Assembly (NCBI GenBank): GCA_965602805.1
Contig: CBFCZK010000003.1
Coordinates: 62,001 to 126,000, forward strand
DNA length: 64,000 nt
Source: Thiomicrorhabdus sp965602805
GTDB lineage: Bacteria > Pseudomonadota > Gammaproteobacteria > Thiomicrospirales > Thiomicrospiraceae
Direction of reading: 5' to 3'
Part shown: one piece after another, positions 51,993 through 61,187 of the stretch
How the letters are laid out: each line of letters opens with the position of its first letter
Numbering within the stretch: the stretch's first letter is position 1
Position numbers and translations under genes: made by a program
The notes under the pieces: generated by a model
What the model was told of the DNA's origin: nothing
What the model saw: only the letters and a program-made list of their open reading frames with translations
The model's database searches: none

Positions 51993-52613
51993 TTACTTAG
52001 AGTAAAGCTCAACGATTAGGTTTTCTGAAATATCAGAAGAAAGATCTGTACGATCAGGAAGGTTTTTAAACGTTCCTTCAAATGCAGTCTTATTCACTTC
52101 AACCCAACTAACAGTACCAGCTTGAGCATTTAATTCTAATGCTGTAGCGATACGTGTTTGATTACGTGATTTCTCTCTAATAGCAACAACATCACCAGCA
52201 CCCACTTCAAATGAAGGGATGTTAACTGACTGACCGTTAACTAAAATTGATTTATGTGATACCAACTGACGTGCTTCAGCACGAGTCGATGCAAAGCCCA
52301 TACGATATACAACGTTATCTAGACGGCTTTCAAGGATTTGCAACAAGTTAACACCTGTTGAACCTCTACGACGATCTGCTTCTTTGTAATAAAGACGGAA
52401 CTTTTTTTCTAATACGCCGTACATACGACGAACTTTTTGTTTTTCACGAAGCTGTAAACCGTATTCGGTTACTTTCTTTCGTCCTGCACCATGTTGTCCA
52501 GGTAACTGATCAATTTTACATTTTGAATCGATGCTACGAACACCACTCTTCAAAAATAAGTCAGTACCTTCACGACGGGCAAGTTTACACTTTGGACCAA
52601 TATATCTAGCCAT
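51993..52613 (-). CDS. rpsD: 30S ribosomal protein S4
   Basis: The 206-residue protein has MARYIGPKCKLARREGTDL and the S4 RNA-binding domain (RLDNVVYRMGFASTRAEARQ near residue 92). S4 is the usual autoregulator of the alpha operon. The zinc-binding cysteine set of C+ S4 forms is not present. Confidence 0.98.
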   Translation of the reverse strand: MARYIGPKCKLARREGTDLFLKSGVRSIDSKCKIDQLPGQHGAGRKKVTEYGLQLREKQKVRRMYGVLEKKFRLYYKEADRRRGSTGVNLLQILESRLDNVVYRMGFASTRAEARQLVSHKSILVNGQSVNIPSFEVGAGDVVAIREKSRNQTRIATALELNAQAGTVSWVEVNKTAFEGTFKNLPDRTDLSSDISENLIVELYSK

Positions 52614-52627
52614 GATTACCTCAAATA

Positions 52628-53023
52628 TTAAACGCGACGTTTCTTAGGTGGACGGCAACCATTATGCGGAATAGGAGTTACATCAGCAATTGATGTAATC
52701 TTGAATCCTGCACTGTTTAAGCCACGAACAGCAGAGTCACGACCAGGCCCAGGACCTTTAACCATAACATCTAAGTTCTTAACACCAAAGTCGTGGGCCA
52801 TTTGGCCACAACGTTCTGCAGCGACCTGCGCAGCAAAAGGCGTACTTTTACGTGAACCACGGAAACCGCTTCCACCTGAAGTAGCCCAGCACAGTGTATT
52901 ACCCTGACGGTCTGTGATAGTCACAATTGTGTTGTTGAAACTAGCGTGAACGTGTGCAACTGCATCCGTTACAACCTGCTTCGCTTTCTTTTTAACACGC
53001 GAATTTGCTTTTGCTTTAGCCAT
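52628..53023 (-). CDS. rpsK: 30S ribosomal protein S11
   Basis: About 131 residues from the ATG at 53021-53023 (MAKAKANSRVKKKAKQ). The in-frame extension to 53038 is rejected because the AGAGAAG ribosome site lies before this ATG. It has GSGFRGSRKSTPFAAQ and the ending CRPPKKRRV. Confidence 0.97.
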   Translation of the reverse strand: MAKAKANSRVKKKAKQVVTDAVAHVHASFNNTIVTITDRQGNTLCWATSGGSGFRGSRKSTPFAAQVAAERCGQMAHDFGVKNLDVMVKGPGPGRDSAVRGLNSAGFKITSIADVTPIPHNGCRPPKKRRV

Positions 53024-53045
53024 AATCTTCTCTCGCAATTATGCG

Positions 53046-53402
53046 TTATCTCTTAATAGGTCTTACAGGACCTTTACGAGTACGTGCATTAGTTTTTGTA
53101 CGTTGTCCACGAAGAGGTAGACTACGACGATGGCGAATTCCGCGGTAACAACCCATGTCCATTAATCGCTTAATGTTCATAGATACTTCACGACGAAGAT
53201 CACCTTCAATTTTAAATTTTGTTACTTCTGAACGAAGTGCTTCTAACTGAACTTCAGTTAGTTCTCGAACTTTTGTCGATGGCTCTAAATCAGCAGCAGC
53301 ACAGATTGCTTTTGCTGTAGTTGAACCAACTCCGTAGATCGAAGTCAAACCGATAACAATATGCTTGTTAACTGGAATGTTTACACCGGCAATACGTGCC
53401 AT
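53046..53402 (-). CDS. rpsM: 30S ribosomal protein S13
   Basis: The 118-residue protein starts MARIAGVNIPVNKH and ends in the basic GQRTKTNARTRKGPVRP block. It is first in the alpha group. rpmJ, usually just upstream after secY, is not in the 86-base gap. Confidence 0.98.
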   Translation of the reverse strand: MARIAGVNIPVNKHIVIGLTSIYGVGSTTAKAICAAADLEPSTKVRELTEVQLEALRSEVTKFKIEGDLRREVSMNIKRLMDMGCYRGIRHRRSLPLRGQRTKTNARTRKGPVRPIKR

Positions 53403-53488
53403 AGTGCGCTCCCTTTAAATCCAACTACTGAAAAACAGAGTATTATACTCGTCTTTCAGACTAAATACTAGGGCAATAACCAAATTGG

Positions 53489-54799
53489 TTATTTACCCTT
53501 GCGTTTTGATTTTTTCATCATGCCTGCATACTGTGTCGACTGCATTTGGGCTTGCACCGAAGTCATGAAATCCATAACAACAATAACAATGATCAGTAGT
53601 GATGTTCCGCCAAAATAGAACGGGACATTCCAGTAAAGAATTAAGAACTCAGGTAACAAACAAACAGCTGTAATGTAGATCGCACCCGCTAAGGTTAAGC
53701 GACCCATAATACCGTCTATGTGACGTGCAGTTTGAGCACCTGGTCTAATTCCTGGTAAGTAGGCACCAGATTTTCTTAAGTTGTCTGCTGTTTCTTTTGG
53801 ATTGAAAACAATCGCTGTATAGAAGAAACAGAAGAAAATAATCGCAATTGCATAAAGCAAAACATAAAGAGGCTGTCCAGGGGACATTGTGGTTGCAATA
53901 TCCTTTAACCAACCCATACCTTCAGCCGTTCCGAACCAACCACCAAGGGTAGCTGGGAACAAAATGATACTAGAGGCAAAGATAGGAGGAATAACCCCAG
54001 CCATGTTTAGCTTTAATGGTAAGTGAGACTCTTGACCGCCGTAATGTCTATTACCACGCGATTTCTGCGCGTAATGGACTGGGATACGGCGTTGCCCGCG
54101 TTCTACAAAGACAACGAAAGCAATCACAGCAAAAACGAGTGCAAGTAAAACAAACACTGTAATTGCGTGAAGAGCACCTGTATTCACTTGCTCGAACGTA
54201 CCACCCAAAGCGGATGGTAATCCAGCAACAATCCCCGCAAAGATAATCAGTGATATACCGTTACCTATGCCGCGCTCAGTGATTTGCTCACCAAGCCACA
54301 TCAAGAAGATTGTTCCACCAACAAGTGTCACAACTGCAGTCAATCTAAAGAGTAGACCAGGGTCTACTACAACAGACATACCATTAATATTTTGAGATTC
54401 TAATGCAATTGCGACACCCAACGCCTGGAACGTTGCCAAAACAACGGTACCATAACGTGTGTATTGAGTGATTTTGCGGCGACCCTGCTCTCCATCCTTC
54501 TTTAGTTGTTCTAAAGAAGGCGATACCACGGTTAATAACTGCATAATAATAGATGCAGATATATAAGGCATAATACCTAATGCAAAGATCGATAAACGCT
54601 CAAGAGCACCACCAGAAAACATGTTAAACATGTCTAAGATAGTACCTTTTTGCTGTTCAAACATCGCAGCTAATGCAATTGGGTCAATAGACGGTACAGG
54701 TATGTGTGTACCTAGTCTAAAGACGACGATCGCCCCAAGAACAAATAAGATCTTGTTCTTTAAATCACTCATACCTGAAGTTGCAGTAGAACTATTCAT
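53489..54799 (-). CDS. secY: Protein translocase subunit SecY
   Basis: The 436-residue channel protein has ten membrane helices. It includes HIPVPSIDP, the plug-region ALGIMPYISASIIMQLL, and EQITERGIGNGISLIIFAGI. It is the last gene of the spc group, one base after rplO. Confidence 0.98.
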   Translation of the reverse strand: MNSSTATSGMSDLKNKILFVLGAIVVFRLGTHIPVPSIDPIALAAMFEQQKGTILDMFNMFSGGALERLSIFALGIMPYISASIIMQLLTVVSPSLEQLKKDGEQGRRKITQYTRYGTVVLATFQALGVAIALESQNINGMSVVVDPGLLFRLTAVVTLVGGTIFLMWLGEQITERGIGNGISLIIFAGIVAGLPSALGGTFEQVNTGALHAITVFVLLALVFAVIAFVVFVERGQRRIPVHYAQKSRGNRHYGGQESHLPLKLNMAGVIPPIFASSIILFPATLGGWFGTAEGMGWLKDIATTMSPGQPLYVLLYAIAIIFFCFFYTAIVFNPKETADNLRKSGAYLPGIRPGAQTARHIDGIMGRLTLAGAIYITAVCLLPEFLILYWNVPFYFGGTSLLIIVIVVMDFMTSVQAQMQSTQYAGMMKKSKRKGK

Positions 54800-54800
54800 A

Positions 54801-55235
54801 TTAGGCTTCTACAGTACCGCCAGCTGCTTCGATTGCTGCTAGAGCACCCGCAGTAGCCTTAATACCAGACAACTTAACTGCTTTGGTAATTTCACCAGAG
54901 CAAACAACTTTTACAACTTTGATTTTGTCACCGATGACATCAGCGGCTTTTAAAGCTGCAATGTCAATGACATCCGCTTCAATTTTAGCTAACACATCTA
55001 AGCGAATCTCGGTTGCATAGCCAGCCTTTCTTGATCTGAAGCCTACCTTAGGAAGTCTTCTTTGAAGAGGCATCTGCCCACCTTCAAAACCGATTCTAGG
55101 CATACCACCAGAACGAGATTTCTGACCTTTATGACCACGTCCACCCATCTTACCCCAGCCAGAACCCTGACCGCGTCCGACGCGTTTACTTTCAGATTTA
55201 GAACCTTCTGCTGGTTTTAGAGTATTAAGTTGCAT
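54801..55235 (-). CDS. rplO: 50S ribosomal protein L15
   Basis: The 144-residue protein has MQLNTLKPAEGSK and the glycine-rich GRGQGSGWGKMGGRGHKGQ block. Spc order is intact. Confidence 0.98.
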   Translation of the reverse strand: MQLNTLKPAEGSKSESKRVGRGQGSGWGKMGGRGHKGQKSRSGGMPRIGFEGGQMPLQRRLPKVGFRSRKAGYATEIRLDVLAKIEADVIDIAALKAADVIGDKIKVVKVVCSGEITKAVKLSGIKATAGALAAIEAAGGTVEA

Positions 55236-55236
55236 A

Positions 55237-55425
55237 TTATGCTTCCTCTACTTTTAGCAAATAGTGAACCTTATTAATCATTCCACGATTTTCTGGAGTA
55301 TCAATAACGCTAACTGTTTGGTGCATCCTTCTTAGACCAAGACCAGACACACATGCTCTATGATTTGGTAAACGACCAATGGTGCTTTTTACCAATGTCA
55401 CTGTGACATATTTTTTATCTGACAT
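55237..55425 (-). CDS. rpmD: 50S ribosomal protein L30
   Basis: About 62 residues from the ATG at 55423-55425 (MSDKKYVTVTLVKSTIG). An ATG three codons upstream lies in the rpsE end, but the GGTGAG site before this ATG favours it. Only one base separates it from the rpsE stop. Confidence 0.95.
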   Translation of the reverse strand: MSDKKYVTVTLVKSTIGRLPNHRACVSGLGLRRMHQTVSVIDTPENRGMINKVHYLLKVEEA

Positions 55426-55426
55426 A

Positions 55427-55930
55427 TTACTCACCTAAAATTTGACCGACTGTTTTACCGCGTTTAGCTGCAATATGTTCAGGACTAGAAATACTAACTA
55501 AAGCATTAACAGTTGAACGTACAACGTTTACAGGGCGTGTAGTACCGATACATTTTGAAAGTACGTTTTTAACACCTGCAGCTTCTAAAACTGCACGCAT
55601 TGCACCACCAGCAATAACACCAGTACCTTCAGACGCAGGCAGCATAACGATGTTAACTGCACCTTGTTTGAAGTTAATTGGGTATTGGATAGTTCCATCA
55701 TCAAGATGGATATCTTTCATGTTACGACGAGCTTTTTCCATGGCTTTTTTGATCGCGATAGGTACTTCGCTAGCTTTACCGCTACCGAATCCTACCTGAC
55801 CTTCACCATCACCAACTACTGCTAGTGCTGAAAAACTGAATACACGTCCACCTTTTACAACCTTGGCAACACGACGAACGTCTACTAATTTTTCAATCAT
55901 TCCATCGTCTTGTAATTCACGTGAAGACAT
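55427..55930 (-). CDS. rpsE: 30S ribosomal protein S5
   Basis: The 167-residue protein has LVDVRRVAKVVKGGRVFSF, GSGKASEVPIAIKKA and the GVKNVLSKCIGTTRP C-terminal part. Standard length and position. Confidence 0.98.
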   Translation of the reverse strand: MSSRELQDDGMIEKLVDVRRVAKVVKGGRVFSFSALAVVGDGEGQVGFGSGKASEVPIAIKKAMEKARRNMKDIHLDDGTIQYPINFKQGAVNIVMLPASEGTGVIAGGAMRAVLEAAGVKNVLSKCIGTTRPVNVVRSTVNALVSISSPEHIAAKRGKTVGQILGE

Positions 55931-55944
55931 ATTTTATCCTTCCT

Positions 55945-56298
55945 TTAAAATTCAAGACCGTTTGCACGGGCTGAGTCTGCTAATTCTTGAATACGGCCGT
56001 GGTATTTAAACCCTGAACGATCAAAAGCGACAGTTTTTACACCAGCTACTTTTGCCTTTTCAGCGATTATTTTACCAACAGCTTTAGCAGCATCTTTGTT
56101 ACCAGTGTTGCTGATTTCTTTCTTAACGTCCGCTTGAACGGTAGAGCTTGCAGCAATAACTTCGGTACCATCAGCTGAAATCAGCTGAGCGTATATGTGC
56201 TGAGAAGTACGATGAACGCACAATCTTGGCACTTGTAGCTCAAAAATTTTGGCACGAGTTTTCTTAGCTCTACGAAGACGGGCTGTTTTCTTATTCAT
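55945..56298 (-). CDS. rplR: 50S ribosomal protein L18
   Basis: The 117-residue protein binds 5S rRNA. It has RLCVHRTSQHIYAQLI and the ending FDRSGFKYHGRIQELADSAR. Confidence 0.98.
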   Translation of the reverse strand: MNKKTARLRRAKKTRAKIFELQVPRLCVHRTSQHIYAQLISADGTEVIAASSTVQADVKKEISNTGNKDAAKAVGKIIAEKAKVAGVKTVAFDRSGFKYHGRIQELADSARANGLEF

Positions 56299-56312
56299 AT
56301 CAACTTCCAGCT

Positions 56313-56846
56313 TTATTTCTTCTTAGCTTCTTTACGTAAAACACGCTCATCAGCATACTTAACACCCTTACCTTTATAAGGCTCAGGTGGACGGTATGCA
56401 CGAATCTCAGCAGCAACTTGTCCAACAACTTGCTTGTCCGCGCCTTTTACAACGATTTCTGTTTGTGACGGAGTCTCAACAGTGATGCCCGCTGGTAAAG
56501 CATGCTTTACCGGGTGTGAAAAACCAAGAGTTAAGTCTAAAACATTACCCTCAGCTTTTGCACGGTAACCAACACCAACCAACTGCAACTTCTTTTCAAA
56601 ACCTTCTGTAACACCAATAACCATGCTGTTAATGATTGAACGAGCTGTACCAGCTTGTGCCCAACCATTTGCAGCACCATCAACAGGTGTACAAAAAACT
56701 TGACCGTCTTCAGACTTAAACGTTACAACTTTATTGAACTTTTTCGTCAATGAAGCCTTAGCGCCTTTTACCGTTACTTCAGTACCGTCAAATGTAATTT
56801 CTACATTCGCTGGCACTACAACAGCAGCTTTTGCAATTCTAGACAT
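56313..56846 (-). CDS. rplF: 50S ribosomal protein L6
   Basis: The 177-residue protein has MSRIAKAAVVVPANVEITF and the C-terminal EPYKGKGVKYADE signature. Confidence 0.98.
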   Translation of the reverse strand: MSRIAKAAVVVPANVEITFDGTEVTVKGAKASLTKKFNKVVTFKSEDGQVFCTPVDGAANGWAQAGTARSIINSMVIGVTEGFEKKLQLVGVGYRAKAEGNVLDLTLGFSHPVKHALPAGITVETPSQTEIVVKGADKQVVGQVAAEIRAYRPPEPYKGKGVKYADERVLRKEAKKK

Positions 56847-56856
56847 AATAGATTCC

Positions 56857-57252
56857 TTATGCTACGTAGCAAATAACTTCGCCACCAACACCCGCTTGGC
56901 GAGCGTCACGGTCAGTCATAATACCTTTAGACGTTGAAATTACAGCGATACCAAGACCACCAATTACTTTAGGTAACTCGTCTTTGTTTTTATAAACACG
57001 TAGACCTGGACGGCTTACACGTTTAATCATATCAATGACAGGTTTCCCATCAAAATACTTTAGGTCTACTGATAATTCAGCTTTCCCTTCATCTTCTTTA
57101 ATACTGATTGTTGAAATATAACCTTCTGCAATCAAAACTTTAGCTAATGCTATTTTAAGTTTTGATGAAGGCATATTTACTTTCTCGTGACCGGCCATTT
57201 GGCCGTTACGAATGCGCGTCAACATATCAGCAACTGGATCAGACATACTCAT
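56857..57252 (-). CDS. rpsH: 30S ribosomal protein S8
   Basis: The 131-residue protein has MSMSDPVADMLTRIRNGQ and the C-terminal SKGIMTDRDARQAGVGGE. In E. coli S8 represses the spc operon. The target site was not searched for. Confidence 0.98.
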   Translation of the reverse strand: MSMSDPVADMLTRIRNGQMAGHEKVNMPSSKLKIALAKVLIAEGYISTISIKEDEGKAELSVDLKYFDGKPVIDMIKRVSRPGLRVYKNKDELPKVIGGLGIAVISTSKGIMTDRDARQAGVGGEVICYVA

Positions 57253-57264
57253 AGATAATTATCC

Positions 57265-57570
57265 TTACCAACTAGCTTTTCTTAAACCAGGTACATCACC
57301 TTGCATAGCTAATTCTCTTAGCATGTTACGTGATAAACCAAACTTTTTATAAACACCGTGAGGGCGCCCAGTCATACGACAACGGTTACGTTGACGAACT
57401 GGTGAAGCATTACGAGGAAGAGCTGCTAGCTTATCCATTGCTTCCATACGCTCTTCAAAACTAAGTGCCACGTCAACTGATGCTGCTTTTAACGCACTAC
57501 GCTTAGCTGCGAATTTCGCTACCATCTTTGTACGCTTTTTCTCACGTTCAATCATTGATTGCTTAGCCAT
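57265..57570 (-). CDS. rpsN: 30S ribosomal protein S14
   Basis: The 101-residue protein is the long, zinc-free form. It has RNASPVRQRNRCRMTGRPHG and KFGLSRNMLRELA. Confidence 0.98.
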   Translation of the reverse strand: MAKQSMIEREKKRTKMVAKFAAKRSALKAASVDVALSFEERMEAMDKLAALPRNASPVRQRNRCRMTGRPHGVYKKFGLSRNMLRELAMQGDVPGLRKASW

Positions 57571-57580
57571 CAGTGAACCC

Positions 57581-58120
57581 CTATTTCGTGAATGGAAAAT
57601 TAAAGGCTTCTAAAAGAGCTTTCGCCTCATCATTCGTATTTGCTGTCGTGACAAAGTTAATATCCATACCGCGGATTTTGTCAATCTTATCAAATTCGAT
57701 TTCAGGGAAAATAATTTGCTCTTTAAGACCTAGGTTGTAGTTTCCACGACCATCAAATGCTCTCGGGTTAACACCACGAAAATCTCTTACACGAGGTAAT
57801 GAGATATTGATTAGACGATCTAGGAACTCATACATCTTGGCGCCACGTAAAGTTACTTTGCAACCTAACGGGTAACCATCACGAACTTTAAAACTAGCGA
57901 CAGACTTACGTGCCAAAGTTTTAACTGCTTTCTGACCTGAAATTGCTTCCATATCAGAGACTGCGTGATCTAGGACCTTCTTGTCACCAATTGCTTCACC
58001 AACACCCATGTTGATTGTAATCTTAGTCAACCTAGGTGCCTGCATTGGAGATTTATAACCAAACTGTTCAACTAACTTAGCAACAATCTGATCTTTATAT
58101 ACTTTTTGTAAACTTGCCAT
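57581..58120 (-). CDS. rplE: 50S ribosomal protein L5
   Basis: The 179-residue protein binds 5S rRNA. It has QAPRLTKITINMGVGEA, SVASFKVRDGYPLGCKVTLR and the end DEAKALLEAFNFPF. Confidence 0.98.
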   Translation of the reverse strand: MASLQKVYKDQIVAKLVEQFGYKSPMQAPRLTKITINMGVGEAIGDKKVLDHAVSDMEAISGQKAVKTLARKSVASFKVRDGYPLGCKVTLRGAKMYEFLDRLINISLPRVRDFRGVNPRAFDGRGNYNLGLKEQIIFPEIEFDKIDKIRGMDINFVTTANTNDEAKALLEAFNFPFTK

Positions 58121-58133
58121 TTTCTACCCTATA

Positions 58134-58448
58134 TTAAGCGTCAACCGCTTTACCAGTAGATTTAAAAAAGCGGATTTTAGAATCACCTTCAACTTTAATA
58201 CCGACTTTATCAGCCTTATTAGTTTCAGGGTTTACTAAAGCCACATTTGAGGCATCGATAGGCATTTCTTTAGAAAGAATCCCACCCTGAGCACCCGTTT
58301 GTGGATTACCCTTAGTGTGTTTCTTAACTAGATTGATACCATCAACTAGAACCTTACCGTTAGATTGGATAGAAGAAATAGAACCTCTTTTTCCTTTATC
58401 CTTTCCAGTAACAACGATAATTTCATCACCTTTCTTTAAACGATTCAT
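58134..58448 (-). CDS. rplX: 50S ribosomal protein L24
   Basis: The 104-residue protein has the KOW motif KKGDEIIVVTGKDKGKRG at residues 5-22. Confidence 0.98.
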   Translation of the reverse strand: MNRLKKGDEIIVVTGKDKGKRGSISSIQSNGKVLVDGINLVKKHTKGNPQTGAQGGILSKEMPIDASNVALVNPETNKADKVGIKVEGDSKIRFFKSTGKAVDA

Positions 58449-58458
58449 ATCTTCTTCC

Positions 58459-58827
58459 TTATAGTACTTCAGGAGCTAATGAAACAATTTTCATAAATTT
58501 TTCATTACGCAGCTCGCGAGTTACAGGTCCGAAGATACGTGTTCCTACAGGCTCTAATTTTGCATTAAGCATTACAGCAGCATTGCCATCAAACTTAATC
58601 AAAGAACCGTCTGGACGTCTAACACCTTTTGCAGTACGAACTACTACAGCATTGTAGACATCACCTTTCTTCACTTTTCCGCGAGGCGCTGCTTCTTTAA
58701 CGCTCACTTTAATAACGTCACCAACACTAGCGTAACGGCGTTTTGATCCGCCTAACACTTTAATGCATTGGACGCGTCGTGCTCCGCTGTTATCAGCAAC
58801 ATCAAGCACTGTTTGCATCTGAATCAT
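58459..58827 (-). CDS. rplN: 50S ribosomal protein L14
   Basis: The 122-residue protein has MIQMQTVLDVADNSGARR and FGPVTRELR. It follows rpsQ by 150 bases, a larger gap than elsewhere in the cluster and the usual boundary between the S10 and spc operons in enteric bacteria. Confidence 0.98.
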   Translation of the reverse strand: MIQMQTVLDVADNSGARRVQCIKVLGGSKRRYASVGDVIKVSVKEAAPRGKVKKGDVYNAVVVRTAKGVRRPDGSLIKFDGNAAVMLNAKLEPVGTRIFGPVTRELRNEKFMKIVSLAPEVL

Positions 58828-58937
58828 GGTGGTACTCCATCCATAAAAAATAAAAATTACTTACAGCACAAAAACCACTTAAAAGAGTAGTTCCTGAAAT
58901 AAATCAGGCTGACTCTTTAGAGTGGCTTTATTCATTT

Positions 58938-58963
58938 CGAGAATTATAACAGAATAATTCTCG
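58938..58963 (-). promoter_or_regulatory. Hairpin and possible spc promoter between rpsQ and rplN
   Basis: CGAGAATTAT and ATAATTCTCG are perfect 10-base arms around six bases. On the minus strand the repeat contains TATAAT, which could be a -10 for the rplN-proximal part of the cluster. No T-run follows, so a terminator is less likely. Confidence 0.5.
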
Positions 58964-58977
58964 TAATGCTATAAAAG

Positions 58978-59241
58978 TTAAATCTTAGCTTTACTATCAA
59001 TACTAACTAATGTCCAAGACTTGTTTTTTGATAGAGGCTTACACTCTTGGATAGTGACAGTATCACCAACTCCACAAATGTTTTCCGCATCATGAGCCAT
59101 GACTTTAGTAGATTTTCTAATAAACTTTTTGTACTTAGCGTGCTTAACGAAACGCGAAGTATTAACAACGATTGAATCTTGCATACCGTTACTAACAACA
59201 ACGCCTTGCATTGTACGAGCTTTCTTTTCTTGACCAGCCAT
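58978..59241 (-). CDS. rpsQ: 30S ribosomal protein S17
   Basis: About 87 residues from the ATG at 59239-59241 (MAGQEKKARTMQGVVVSN). An upstream GTG start would overlap rpmC; the ATG lies one base after the rpmC stop. It has FVKHAKYKKFIRKSTK and GDTVTIQECKPLSKNK. Confidence 0.96.
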   Translation of the reverse strand: MAGQEKKARTMQGVVVSNGMQDSIVVNTSRFVKHAKYKKFIRKSTKVMAHDAENICGVGDTVTIQECKPLSKNKSWTLVSIDSKAKI

Positions 59242-59242
59242 C

Positions 59243-59434
59243 TTATACACTCACTTTTTGACGAATGATAGTTTTAACTCTAGCGATTGAACGACGAACT
59301 TTTTTCAATTGAGAAGAGTTTGATAACTGTCCAGTTGCATTTTGCATTCTAAGATTAAATTGTTCTTTCAATAATGAAAGCAATTCAGTTCTAAGCTCAT
59401 CAACTGACTTTTCTTTTAATTCTGTAGCAGTCAT
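59243..59434 (-). CDS. rpmC: 50S ribosomal protein L29
   Basis: The 63-residue helical protein begins MTATELKEKSVDELRTEL and ends VRRSIARVKTIIRQK. It abuts rplP without a gap. Confidence 0.97.
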   Translation of the reverse strand: MTATELKEKSVDELRTELLSLLKEQFNLRMQNATGQLSNSSQLKKVRRSIARVKTIIRQKVSV

Positions 59435-59848
59435 TTACATCACCGTTTTCGTTACAACTTGTGTTTTAAAAGGTAGTTTAGCAGCAGCAAGCGCGAACGC
59501 TTCTTTTGCTAATTTCTCATCAACACCCTGGATCTCAAACAACATACGACCAGGCTGAATCTGTGCTACCCAATACTCAACACTCCCCTTACCTTTACCC
59601 ATACGAACCTCAAGAGGTTTGTTAGTAATCGGCTTATCTGGGAATACTCGAATCCAAATTTTTGCACCACGTTTTACGTGACGAGTCATAACACGTCGAC
59701 CAGCTTCGATCTGACGTGAAGTCATTCTTCCGCGCTCTAAGGCCTTAAGACCGAAATCACCAAAGCTAACTTTGTTTCCGACTTGCGCCAAACCACGATT
59801 ACGTCCTTTGTGTACTTTTCTAAATTTAGTACGTTTAGGCATTAACAT
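59435..59848 (-). CDS. rplP: 50S ribosomal protein L16
   Basis: The 137-residue protein has MLMPKRTKFRKVHKGRNRG and RVFPDKPITNKPLEVRMGKG. Confidence 0.98.
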   Translation of the reverse strand: MLMPKRTKFRKVHKGRNRGLAQVGNKVSFGDFGLKALERGRMTSRQIEAGRRVMTRHVKRGAKIWIRVFPDKPITNKPLEVRMGKGKGSVEYWVAQIQPGRMLFEIQGVDEKLAKEAFALAAAKLPFKTQVVTKTVM

Positions 59849-59862
59849 AGTTAGTTATCCTT

Positions 59863-60543
59863 TTAGTTACGGCCTTTCTTGCCCTTAGATGGAGCATTAT
59901 CTGTTAAAGATAATTTACCAAGTTTCTCACCTTTGAAGATCCATACTTTTACGCCAATTTTACCGTAAGTTGTATTTGCTTCGAAAGTTGAATAATCAAT
60001 ATCCGCACGGAATGTATGAAGAGGTACACGACCTTCTCTATACCACTCTCCACGTGCAATATCAGCGCCATTTAAACGACCAGAAACCGCTACCTTAATC
60101 CCTTCAGCACCTAGACGCATTGCATTACCTACTGCACGCTTCATAGCACGACGGAACTGGATACGCTTCTCAAGTTGCTGGGCAATACCCTCTGCAACAA
60201 GTTTAGCGTCCAACTCAGGAGTTTTGATTTCTTCAATATTCAGGCTAACCTGCATACCAGTCATCTTAGATAAAGATTGCTTTAGCTTCTCAATATCCTC
60301 ACCCTTCTTACCAATAACAACACCTGGACGAGCAGTATGGATCGTTACACGAACTCCATTTGCTACGCGCTCAATGTGAATCTTACTGACAGAAGCATGA
60401 CCTAGCTTACTGTGTAATTCTTTGCGAATCTCAACGTCACTGACAAGAAAATCAGAAAAGTTCTTACTATCCGCATACCAACGTGCATTCCAATCTTTAC
60501 TAATACCAAGACGAATACCAATAGGATGTACTTTTTGACCCAT
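59863..60543 (-). CDS. rpsC: 30S ribosomal protein S3
   Basis: The 226-residue protein has MGQKVHPIGIRLGISKDWN, the KH-domain GVVIGKKGEDIEKL and the C-terminal VSGRLNGADIARGEWYREG. Confidence 0.98.
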   Translation of the reverse strand: MGQKVHPIGIRLGISKDWNARWYADSKNFSDFLVSDVEIRKELHSKLGHASVSKIHIERVANGVRVTIHTARPGVVIGKKGEDIEKLKQSLSKMTGMQVSLNIEEIKTPELDAKLVAEGIAQQLEKRIQFRRAMKRAVGNAMRLGAEGIKVAVSGRLNGADIARGEWYREGRVPLHTFRADIDYSTFEANTTYGKIGVKVWIFKGEKLGKLSLTDNAPSKGKKGRN

Positions 60544-60554
60544 TCTGATTCTCC

Positions 60555-60887
60555 TTACTTTTCGCCAACTGTAACAGTGATGTGACTGATACGTTTTAAA
60601 ATACGGTTACCACGACCCTTAGCACGAGCGCGCATACGCTTCATGATAGGACCCGCATCAACAAATGCTGAAGTAACTACTAATTCATCAATATCAGCGC
60701 CTTCATTATTTTCGGCGTTGGCGATGGCTGAATTTAAAACCGCTTTGATTAAATCCGCTGCTTTCTTGTCGCTGAACGACAAGATGTTAATAGCAGTTTC
60801 AATATCCTTACCACGGATTTGGTCAACTACTAAGCGCGCTTTCTGAGGAGAAATACGGGCAAACTTATGTGTTGCACTAACTTGCAT
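60555..60887 (-). CDS. rplV: 50S ribosomal protein L22
   Basis: The 110-residue protein has THKFARISPQKARLVVDQIRG and the RMRARAKGRGNRILKRISH loop that lines the exit tunnel. Confidence 0.98.
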   Translation of the reverse strand: MQVSATHKFARISPQKARLVVDQIRGKDIETAINILSFSDKKAADLIKAVLNSAIANAENNEGADIDELVVTSAFVDAGPIMKRMRARAKGRGNRILKRISHITVTVGEK

Positions 60888-60899
60888 ATTAATCTCCTA

Positions 60900-61175
60900 T
60901 TATCGCTTAGATTTCTTATCCGCGGCATGACCACGGTAAGTACGAGTTAATGAAAACTCGCCAAGTTTATGACCAACCATGTTTTCAGATACGAAAACTG
61001 GGATGTGCTCTTTACCATTGTGAACTGCGATTGTAAGACCAATCATGTCAGGAAGAATCATAGATCTTCTTGACCAAGTTTTAATGGGACGTTTATTACC
61101 AGATTCTTGCGCCTCGATCACTTTCTTATATAAGTGATGATCAACAAAAGGTCCTTTTTTAACTGAACGTGGCAT
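60900..61175 (-). CDS. rpsS: 30S ribosomal protein S19
   Basis: The 91-residue protein has MPRSVKKGPFVDHHLYKKV and GHKLGEFSLTRTYRGH. Confidence 0.98.
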   Translation of the reverse strand: MPRSVKKGPFVDHHLYKKVIEAQESGNKRPIKTWSRRSMILPDMIGLTIAVHNGKEHIPVFVSENMVGHKLGEFSLTRTYRGHAADKKSKR

Positions 61176-61187
61176 CAGTGTCCTTCC

